38,853 bases of DNA from an uncultured Clostridium sp. Its GTDB lineage: Bacteria > Bacillota > Clostridia > TANB77 > CAG-508. The notes under the pieces were generated by a model that saw only the letters and a program-made list of their open reading frames with translations, made no database searches and was not told the DNA's origin. This document shows, in pieces, positions 32,968-38,853 of the stretch. Position numbers and translations under genes: made by a program. Every line of letters begins with the position of its first letter. The first letter of the stretch is position 1. The stretch lies in contig USQY01000011.1 of NCBI GenBank assembly GCA_900557045.1, positions 1-38,853 of the forward strand, in the 5' to 3' direction.

Positions 32968-33432
32968 TTAAATTCCGGACATTAAGTAACTAGGTGTATG
33001 ATTTCCAACAATATGCCCATCATCAATCATCCTTTTAACAAGTTCAGGTTGAGTATTCAAGTAATGTGCTGTTATAAAAAAGCAAGCTTTTACATCATTT
33101 TGTTTCAAGACCTCTAAAATCTTTTCCATATAACCAGCCTCATATCCAGCATCAAAAGTCAAATATATCTTTTTACTTTGATCATTTCCAATACAAATTC
33201 CCTTATACTCATCCAACAATCTTTTATTTTCTTTACCAACATCTGGTTGCTTATGATTACCCTCTCTTTTAATACCCCAACATATTTTTTTGTTGCTTAA
33301 ACCACCAGTTGCATTTACAGATAAAATTCCATTACCAAAATCTATATTATTAAGCTTTACAGCACAAAAAATAAAAGTTAAAACTATTACATTTGTAATT
33401 AGTATATATACTATCTTTTGCTTTTTCTTCAT
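32968..33432 (-). pseudogene. pdaA: N-terminal part of pdaA (separated by the inserted element)
   Basis: This is the 5' half of a PdaA-type deacetylase. Start set at MKKKQKIVYILITNVIV (GAAAGGGTG site); an upstream in-frame ATG at 33531 has no site. It has a signal anchor (about 5-25), then WGIKREGNHKQPDVGKEN, the NodB metal/catalytic motif YLTFDAGYEAGYM and AHYLNTQPELVKRMIDDGHI, ending at GNHT where the element begins (about 32995). The frame then reads about nine foreign residues to a stop at 32968. With the 20426-20825 part it makes one complete protein. In this state the cortex-specific deacetylase cannot be made unless the element excises. Confidence 0.93.
32972..33003. other. Left junction of the insertion (att-like)
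   Basis: ATTCCGGACATTAAGTAACT continues AGGTGTATGATTT. The last 9 bases (TGTATGATT) belong to pdaA and match the right junction (20817-20825, TGTATGGTT); the rest is element and matches the internal block at 28546-28577. Confidence 0.65.
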
Positions 33433-33786
33433 AAAATCACCCTTTCTATGTATTATCTTCTTTCTAATTTTATGAATTAAAACTGGAATTATTACTTTAG
33501 TATTATAAGCCAAAAACAAATCGCCTGACATATACAGTCAAACAATTTGTTCATTTTTTTATGAATCTTTATGCCAATATACCAAATATTCGAAACAGTT
33601 GTTTCCTTACTAAAAGGTGCTACTGCTTCAAAAAAATTATCCCAAACCAAGTTTACATATTTCACATATTTTTACAAAATCAAAGTACCTCTTTTATATC
33701 AAATTACCTCTTTGCTTTATTTAAACTTATGCATCAAAATTTACTAAACCCCCTTGATTTTTTAATATTTTTTCAAATTCTTTTTA

Positions 33787-33815
33787 TTGACTTTTGTCAC
33801 TTTTTAGATTATTAT
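33787..33815 (+). promoter_or_regulatory. Promoter of the agr-type two-component genes
   Basis: TTGACT (33787-33792), 17 bases, TATTAT (33810-33815), about 100 bases before the response-regulator start. The remainder of the 33433-33914 gap shows no gene. Confidence 0.65.
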
Positions 33816-33914
33816 GTATTTAATTGGAAAAAAAGGTAAAGAATGTTTTATGTTAATTATGTTATATAGATACTATTTTTTATACTTTATTTATATATTA
33901 TAGGAGTTGATAAT

Positions 33915-34652
33915 ATGTTAAATTTTGTATTATGTGATGACAACAAAAGTATCTTAAATAAATTAGAACAAATGCTAGAATCAATATTCATACAAAACAA
34001 TCTATCTGGAGAAATTGTCTTTTCAACAACAACCCCAGATACACTAATAAATTATATTGAAAACAATAAATTTGATGTTGTCATACTAGATATAGATTTA
34101 AAATCCGAAATCTCTGGTATATCTTTAGCTAACGCAATCAGAAAAAAAAACAAAAAAGTCTACATCATGTTCACAACTGCCCATTTAGAATATTCCCTAC
34201 TCGCATACAAATACAAAACTTTCGATTTTCTAGCTAAACCAGTAACATTAGAACGCTTAGAAGAAACCATCTTAAGATTATTTGATGATGCCTCCACAGA
34301 CAACACCGCATTCTTCAAGCTGAACAGCAAAAAATTCATCATCAACAACAAAGACATTTTTTTTATCCAAAAGCAAGGAAAAAAAGCCATTTTTAAAACA
34401 TCAACAAATGACTTCGAAATAAACTCTTCATTTTCTGACATCCTAACCCACTTACCCCCCAACTTCATCAGATGCCACAAATCTTACATAGTAAACCTAA
34501 ACAAAATTTCCTGCATCAAATCCAACAACATCATTATCTTTAATGATAAACCCAATGTCAAATGTTACATTGGACCAAAATACGAATATTTATTTACGGA
34601 GGTCGTTAACCATGGAACTACTACACAACATGTGGAATGTTTTAGTAACTGA
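33915..34652 (+). CDS. AgrA-like LytTR response regulator
   Basis: This 245-aa response regulator has a receiver domain (LCDDNKSIL with D8/D9, VVILDIDLK with phospho-acceptor D59, T87, and K108 in LAKPV) and a C-terminal LytTR DNA-binding domain (about 135-235: KKFIINNKDIFFIQKQGKKA, LPPNFIRCHKSYIVNLNKI). It would receive phosphate from the kinase encoded just downstream and switch on agr-controlled genes. It overlaps that kinase gene by 41 bases. Third positions are noticeably C-rich until about 34590, unlike the kinase. GGAG lies 8 bases before the ATG. Confidence 0.93.
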   Translation: MLNFVLCDDNKSILNKLEQMLESIFIQNNLSGEIVFSTTTPDTLINYIENNKFDVVILDIDLKSEISGISLANAIRKKNKKVYIMFTTAHLEYSLLAYKYKTFDFLAKPVTLERLEETILRLFDDASTDNTAFFKLNSKKFIINNKDIFFIQKQGKKAIFKTSTNDFEINSSFSDILTHLPPNFIRCHKSYIVNLNKISCIKSNNIIIFNDKPNVKCYIGPKYEYLFTEVVNHGTTTQHVECFSN

Positions 34653-35968
34653 AGATGAAAATTTAATGAGAATAGTATTATTATTTTTAGGTATTTTAGA
34701 GACTTTTGTAACATTAAAGTTATTTACAACAATTTTAGATATTAAATATACTAAAAAGCAATTAACCTTATATTTTATTTTTATGTTTATTTATGCTATA
34801 TTTACTACATACATAATTCCAAATAATTTTGGGATATTTGTAACAATACTAGTTATACCACTAACAATCCATTGCATATTTAAAACATCATTTATTAAAA
34901 GTTTTTTAGCTGAAATAATTCCTATATCAATAGTAGTATTATTAGAAGGCATCTATATAAAATTATGTTTTTTATTGTTTAACATTAGTATAGAAAATTG
35001 TTCAAACATCATCATTTACAGAATTCCTTTTATACTATTTGTATATTTAACTATTTACATATTATACAGGATTATTTTATCCATAAAATTGAACATTGAT
35101 GTTTTTAATAGTTTAGATAAATATCATAAAAGACTATTAATTCTAAATTTAATATTTATATTGATTTCTGTTAGTGCTCAATTCTATTTATTGCTTTTTT
35201 ATAATAATGTGTTGCCATTATACATAACTTTAATAAGTTTACTCAGTCTAATAGCATATTCGATAATAAGTATCTACAGCATTATGAAAAGCGTAAAATT
35301 AGAAATTACTCAAAGAGAACTTGAACAAACTCAATTACATAATAAAACATTAGAATTATTATACAATAATATAAGTGCATTTAAACACGACTTTTCAAAT
35401 ATAGTTACTGCTTTAGGACGGATTTGTGTACTCTAAAAATATAGATGGATTAGAGAAGTACTATAATAAAATATTAGATGAATGCCATATTAACAATAAT
35501 TTATCTACTCTTAATCCTACTACTATAAACAATCCAGCTATTTATAATATTTTAGCCACAAAATATTATAAAGCAGACGAAGCAGGAATTACTATTAATC
35601 TGCAAATTTTCATTAATCTTAATGACTTAAAAATAGATGTGTATGATTTTTGCAGAATATTAGGAATACTTTTAGACAATGCTATAGAAGCAGCATCTAA
35701 ATGTGACGAAAAATTAATTAATATAGATATACATGATGTTAAGCCTAAAAAATACCAAGTACTTACTATAGAAAATACATATCTAAACAAAGAGATTGAT
35801 TTAAGTAGCTTATCTAAAAAAGGTTATACTTCAAAAACTGATGACAAAAATTCACATGGTATCGGTCTATGGCAAGTATCTAGATTACTAAAGAAACATA
35901 ATAACGCAATTCTTGATACAAGCAAAGATAACAAATACTTCAGACAAGAACTAGTCATTTATTATTAA
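34612..35968 (+). pseudogene. AgrC-like sensor histidine kinase, frame broken at a CGG codon
   Basis: This quorum-sensing sensor kinase is about 451 aa if restored. Start set at MELLHNMWNVL (ACGGAGG site, 9 bases). The first about 225 residues form six or so transmembrane helices, then a short linker and the H-box FKHDFSNI (H259). Codon 270 is CGG and the zero frame stops five codons later; skipping the C gives LGGFVYSKNIDGLEKYYNKI, then the N-box DNAIEAASKC and G-box SHGIGLWQVSRLLKKH to the stop at 35968. It is either a genuine 1-base insertion (35419) or +1 decoding. Convergent with agrBD. Confidence 0.9.
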
Positions 35969-35990
35969 AACACGAAAATCACCTACACTA

Positions 35991-36181
35991 GCCGATAAGA
36001 TTTAATATATTTTTAAAATTTTATAAAATGTTAACGTAAGTTTTTACACTTTCTTAGTAGAAATCCACTTGAGGGTGCGTGTTTATAAGCCACGGAGAGG
36101 CTCAAGAGATTTCACTTAGAAAGTGTTAAAACTGGAGCTTACTTTTTATAAAATTTTAAAAATATATTAAATCTTATCGGC
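35991..36181. repeat. Foldback (MITE-like) element, 191 bp
   Basis: Perfect 38-base terminal inverted repeats (35991-36028 and 36144-36181) enclose further nested pairings: GTAAG/CTTAC, ACACTTTCT/AGAAAGTGT, and a central CTTGAG/CTCAAG stem with a GTGCGTG segment. The whole sequence can fold into one long rod. It lacks coding potential and lies between the convergent kinase and agrD. Structure resembles the 120-bp element at 5282-5401. Confidence 0.75.
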
Positions 36182-36217
36182 GGATGTCTTTCTCAACAAA
36201 TTAATTTACTACTCACA

Positions 36218-36260
36218 AATAGATAGAATACTTTAATTCGATTAGAGTATTCTATCTATT
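36218..36260. terminator. Terminator between the kinase gene and agrD
   Basis: A 15-bp perfect stem (AATAGATAGAATACT / AGTATTCTATCTATT) with a 13-base loop, next to T-rich sequence on both strands. It probably serves agrBD and the convergent kinase transcript. Confidence 0.75.
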
Positions 36261-36275
36261 TTGTCAAATATATAA

Positions 36276-36395
36276 TTAATCTTTTTTAACTAAACTTTTT
36301 GGCATTTTTGGTTGATGTAATATTCCCCATATAACGCATGCACTATTAGTAGACTTTGCATACTTCTCAGCTACCATACATAAAAATTTCAACAT
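36276..36395 (-). CDS. agrD: AgrD-like cyclic lactone autoinducer precursor, 39 aa
   Basis: This 39-aa peptide starts MLKFLCMVAEKYAKSTNSAC: an amphipathic N-terminal leader, then the core STNSACVIWGILHQPKMP, which has the conserved ring Cys and the charged/Pro C-terminal tail typical of clostridial agr peptides. AgrB would cleave the tail and close a thiolactone through that Cys. A GGAGGGGGG-type site precedes the ATG. It lies 79 bases downstream of agrB on the same strand and was too short for routine gene calling. Confidence 0.9.
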   Translation of the reverse strand: MLKFLCMVAEKYAKSTNSACVIWGILHQPKMPKSLVKKD

Positions 36396-36474
36396 AAAAA
36401 TCCCCCCTCAAAACAAATTTAAAATCTATAATTAACCATGCCATCACCGGTAAACAGCACCCTAATTACCAAAC

Positions 36475-37089
36475 CTAACACTCCTCATAGTAAACCTCAT
36501 ACCCAAACCTATTTCCCGTAACCCTATAAGCCAGCCTACTAATCGAACAACTCTGTAAAAGCACACCCACAATCAGCATATTAGAAATAACCGCATTCTG
36601 AACCACACACCCACACACAAGCATCACACTAACCACCACATACGAAATAACCTTACGCTTTTTTCTTTCCCTCTTAGCAATAACAGGCACATCCTCAGTA
36701 TCTGCCGGAGCATACAAATAAATCATAATAATCGCAAACACCCACAAAATTACAGAAACAACAATCTTCCACATAACCGGAATCACAAACAACTGACTCA
36801 CAAAAGCATTTCCAGTATACATAATAGAAGTTCCAATTATACACCCTAAATGAGTTTTCAAATGAAACCCTCCAGAATACATTCTATATGGTAACATCAT
36901 ACAAAAGCATATTAAAGTAAGTTTCAATATTCCCAAAGCCCATGCAATTCCCATCATTATAAAAATTTTTGGAACTTCTCCAACCAACAATTGTAAACCA
37001 TATTTTATAACTTCTGCTCTTTCATCATCAACCTCTGGCATATTTTTTCTAATTTTGTTAGTAAGATATTCGCAAAATTTATCAATCAT
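36475..37089 (-). CDS. agrB: AgrB-like accessory gene regulator protease
   Basis: This integral membrane cysteine endopeptidase processes AgrD, 204 aa. The catalytic His and Cys lie in YRMYSGGFHLKTHLGCIIGT (H76 and C83, approximately), following the amphipathic N-terminus and first helices; four or more membrane segments follow. The 3' half (36475 to about 36850) has a coding strand strongly enriched in G/T, while the 5' half has ordinary AT-rich composition. AGAGGTGAG precedes the ATG. Functional partner of agrD and, presumably, of the two-component genes on the other strand. Confidence 0.95.
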   Translation of the reverse strand: MIDKFCEYLTNKIRKNMPEVDDERAEVIKYGLQLLVGEVPKIFIMMGIAWALGILKLTLICFCMMLPYRMYSGGFHLKTHLGCIIGTSIMYTGNAFVSQLFVIPVMWKIVVSVILWVFAIIMIYLYAPADTEDVPVIAKRERKKRKVISYVVVSVMLVCGCVVQNAVISNMLIVGVLLQSCSISRLAYRVTGNRFGYEVYYEEC

Positions 37090-37170
37090 TTTTGCTCACC
37101 TCTTTTTTATTTCTGAACTAATAATACCCCCTTTTACTAAACATTTTTTATGTTTTCCACAAAAACATCA

Positions 37171-37214
37171 AAAAAAGGAATGAAAACTTTCATTTTAATT
37201 TTCATTCCTTTTTT
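37171..37214 (-). terminator. Terminator after the pseudouridine synthase gene
   Basis: AAAAAAGGAATGAAAA / TTTTCATTCCTTTTTT stem with a T-run on either strand, between the RluA gene and agrB. Confidence 0.85.
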
Positions 37215-37251
37215 TAACACTTTCATGCCAATTATTTTTTATTAAAACATA

Positions 37252-37941
37252 TTACAAATTTTCAATCCCTTCTAATATCTTCCACGTACCATTTATTTCA
37301 GGCAATACCTTAAATTCCATTCTTTCTTTTGAAACCGGATGAATAAAACTCAAACTATATGCCCAAAGTGCAATTTGTTTTCCATGACCTCTTCCACCAT
37401 ATTTTTGATCTCCATAAATACTATGATCTCTACTAGAAAACTGCACTCTAATTTGATGATGTCTTCCTGTATGTAAAAACACTTTTACAACAGACAAATT
37501 TATTTCCTCATTATATTTTAAAACCTGATATTCAAGATTTGCATATTTTGCACCTTTTGTACCTTCTTGTACAACTCTGCTCATATTTTTCTTTTCATTT
37601 TTTAGCAAATAATCTTCAAATTCACCTTTTGAAGGTATAATTTTTCCATTTACAACAACTAAATATTTTTTCTCAAACTCTTTAACACGAACTTGTTCAC
37701 TTAATCTTGCTGCTGCTTTTGAAGTTTTTGCAAACACCATAACTCCACCAACAGGCCTATCTAATCTATGTACTAAACCTAAATATACATTACCTGGTTT
37801 ATTATATTTTTCTTTTAAATAATCTTTTATAATTGTTAACATATCAACATCGCCAGTTTTATCACCTTGAGAAGGAACATTAACAATCTTTTCAACTACT
37901 ATTATATGATTATCTTCATAAAGAACATTTAATTTTTGCAT
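37252..37941 (-). CDS. RluA-family pseudouridine synthase
   Basis: This 229-aa enzyme isomerises uridine to pseudouridine in rRNA or tRNA. The catalytic block GLVHRLDRPVGGVMVFAKTSKAA (about 55-77, with the Asp in HRLD) is intact, as are GRHHQIRVQFSS and IYGDQKYG near the C-terminus. The S4 domain of RluC/RluD is absent, so it is a single-domain RluA type; the target base cannot be told from sequence. Its ATG overlaps the stop of the upstream methyltransferase gene (TAATG), so the two are co-translated RNA-modification genes. Confidence 0.93.
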   Translation of the reverse strand: MQKLNVLYEDNHIIVVEKIVNVPSQGDKTGDVDMLTIIKDYLKEKYNKPGNVYLGLVHRLDRPVGGVMVFAKTSKAAARLSEQVRVKEFEKKYLVVVNGKIIPSKGEFEDYLLKNEKKNMSRVVQEGTKGAKYANLEYQVLKYNEEINLSVVKVFLHTGRHHQIRVQFSSRDHSIYGDQKYGGRGHGKQIALWAYSLSFIHPVSKERMEFKVLPEINGTWKILEGIENL

Positions 37942-38807
37942 TAATTATCACTTTCCCATCTTCCATAAATTCCACAAGGTAACACTAAATTAGAATTACT
38001 CATAGGTATTCCTATTTCACCATTACTAAAAATTCCACCATGATGTTTAATATTTAATTTTAATATATTTTCCAAAACAGTACTTGAAATACCTGTTGTA
38101 TATGAATTTATTAAGAAAAATAATGGATTATCAGATAAAACCTTTGTACACAATTCTATCAAATCATATATATTTTCTTCAAACTTCCACACCTCTCCAT
38201 TTGTTCCTCTTCCATATGAAGGTGGGTCCATAATTATTGCATCATATTTGTTTCCTCTGCGAATTTCTCTATTAACAAATTTTACAACATCATCAATAAT
38301 ATATCTAACTGGTCTATCTTGCAAACCTGATGATATAACATTTTCTTTAGCCCATGAAACCATTCCTTTTGAACTATCAACATGACATACAGATGCACCC
38401 GCTGATAAACAAGCTACAGTAGCTCCCCCTGTATATGCAAATAAATTTAATACTTTTATTTCTCTATTTGATTGTTTTATTTTATCAATCATCCAATCCC
38501 AATTAACAGCTTGTTCTGGAAATAATCCTGTATGTTTAAATCCCATAGGTTTTATATTAAATGTTAAATTTTTATATTTAATTTCCCATGATGAAGGCAT
38601 TTTTTTATTGTATTCCCAATTTCCTCCACCTGTATTACTACGGTTATATCGTGCATTAACTTTATTCCACTTTTCTGGAAAAGACTTGTCCTTCCATATT
38701 ATTTGTGGGTCAGGTCTAACTAAAACAACATCTTTCCATCTTTCTAATTTTTCTCCATTTGCCATATCAATTATTTCGTAATCTTTCCAATTATTTGCTA
38801 ATTTCAT
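37941..38807 (-). CDS. Class I SAM-dependent methyltransferase (RlmI/RlmK-like, rRNA)
   Basis: This is a probable 23S rRNA methyltransferase. A SAM-binding Rossmann domain is visible: VLNLFAYTGGATVACLSAGA (motif I), CHVDSSKGMVSWAKEN, IIDDVVKFVNREIRRG and the catalytic-type motif IMDPPSYGRG. The N-terminal about 100 residues (ERWKDVVLVRPDPQIIWKDK) match the family seen in RlmI/RlmK-like proteins but no PUA domain is evident. Start set at MKLANNWKDYEI, 11 bases after AAAGGA; the ATG at 38819 touches that site. Co-transcribed with the pseudouridine synthase. Confidence 0.9.
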   Translation of the reverse strand: MKLANNWKDYEIIDMANGEKLERWKDVVLVRPDPQIIWKDKSFPEKWNKVNARYNRSNTGGGNWEYNKKMPSSWEIKYKNLTFNIKPMGFKHTGLFPEQAVNWDWMIDKIKQSNREIKVLNLFAYTGGATVACLSAGASVCHVDSSKGMVSWAKENVISSGLQDRPVRYIIDDVVKFVNREIRRGNKYDAIIMDPPSYGRGTNGEVWKFEENIYDLIELCTKVLSDNPLFFLINSYTTGISSTVLENILKLNIKHHGGIFSNGEIGIPMSNSNLVLPCGIYGRWESDN

Positions 38808-38853
38808 AATTTCTACCATTCCTTTATATATTAATATTTACTATTATTTTTAT

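Larger units (their letters stand above)
20826..32995. mobile_element. Composite serine-recombinase element inserted in pdaA
   Basis: About 12.2 kb of accessory DNA splits pdaA, so the boundaries are fixed by where the deacetylase frame stops and resumes. It contains a large serine recombinase near one end, remnants of transposon genes, higher-GC cargo and two copies of an end module. An internal copy of the left-junction sequence at 28546-28577 divides it into a proximal element (20826 to about 28577) with the recombinase and a distal element (about 28577-32995) with a four-gene cassette and no recombinase. I see no conjugation genes, so it is probably a mobilisable or site-specific island rather than an ICE. 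Confidence 0.85.

Noticed and set aside
20800..33531. Two independent small deacetylase genes
   Set aside because: Each half lacks essential motifs of the other, and the halves join exactly in frame at the element junctions.
22108..35421. CGG reassigned to another amino acid instead of frameshifting
   Set aside because: Any amino acid at CGG would leave the downstream family sequence in the wrong frame in all three genes; only a one-base skip restores it.
34612..35968. Separate membrane sensor and ATPase subunit genes for the agr system
   Set aside because: The first frame ends inside the H-box helix and the second begins in it without a ribosome binding site; removing one base at 35419 yields one normal kinase.

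Overview
The window is very AT-rich DNA from a spore-forming member of the low-GC Firmicutes, most likely an uncultured gut-type Clostridia. The evidence is the gene content (dnaG-rpoD, CarD, yqfC-yqfD, ybeY-dgkA-era-yqzL-recO, a pdaA spore-cortex deacetylase and an agr-type peptide quorum-sensing locus) and the codon usage. Almost every gene is on the minus strand. I see no rRNA, tRNA or CRISPR array.

Layout. (1) 1-20400 is core chromosome: a small hypothetical gene, rpoD (with an unusual N-terminal PASTA-like domain), dnaG, carD, dut, yigZ, a BaiN/HI0933 flavoprotein, a PLP enzyme of the aluminium-resistance family, a WG-repeat protein, a divergent Cys-rich small gene, an RNase G-like gene, pth, a Sua5/TsaC gene, recO, yqzL, era, a dgkA-PAP2 fusion, ybeY, a 403-aa unknown, yqfD and yqfC. 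It also holds foldback repeats, a 17-bp and a 41-bp tandem repeat, and a leader repeat found upstream of three genes. (2) 20426-33432 is a pdaA gene cut in two by about 12.2 kb of inserted DNA (about 20826-32995). Joining the two pdaA parts restores one reading frame (...GNHT + VNHKSMPEID...). The insert looks like two elements in tandem: an att-like sequence and a matching end module (hairpin, 90/91-aa gene, structured repeat) occur both at the outer left end and internally near 28550. The proximal element carries a large serine recombinase, small genes, a broken hydrolase and TnpV remnant, and a higher-GC cassette encoding a divergent RtcB-like protein and a histidine phosphatase, next to a LysR regulator. 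The distal element carries an operon-like cassette: HELEH metallopeptidase, 131-aa protein, HopA1-like putative lyase and kinase-like phosphotransferase. (3) 33787-37089 is an agr-like locus: LytTR response regulator and histidine kinase on the plus strand, converging on agrD and agrB on the minus strand. (4) 37252-38807 encodes an RluA-family pseudouridine synthase and a class I SAM methyltransferase.

Two observations stand out. First, three apparently frameshifted genes (serine recombinase, DUF4160 protein, agr-type histidine kinase) all break at an in-frame CGG codon, and the correct frame resumes if the C is skipped so that GGA (Gly) is read. My manual scan found no in-frame CGG in the intact native genes of the window; the only intact genes with in-frame CGG are the two higher-GC cargo genes, with two each, at Arg positions. 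This suggests CGG is unassigned or poorly decoded and acts as a +1 frameshift site, although sequence error or pseudogene decay remains possible. Second, the kinase plus HopA1-like pair resembles the phosphotransferase/lyase pair of class V lanthipeptide synthetases but sits with a metallopeptidase and no obvious precursor peptide, and the two proteins share a Ser/Thr-rich linker and C-terminal helical tail. It is the best candidate here for an undescribed protein-modification, defence or effector system.
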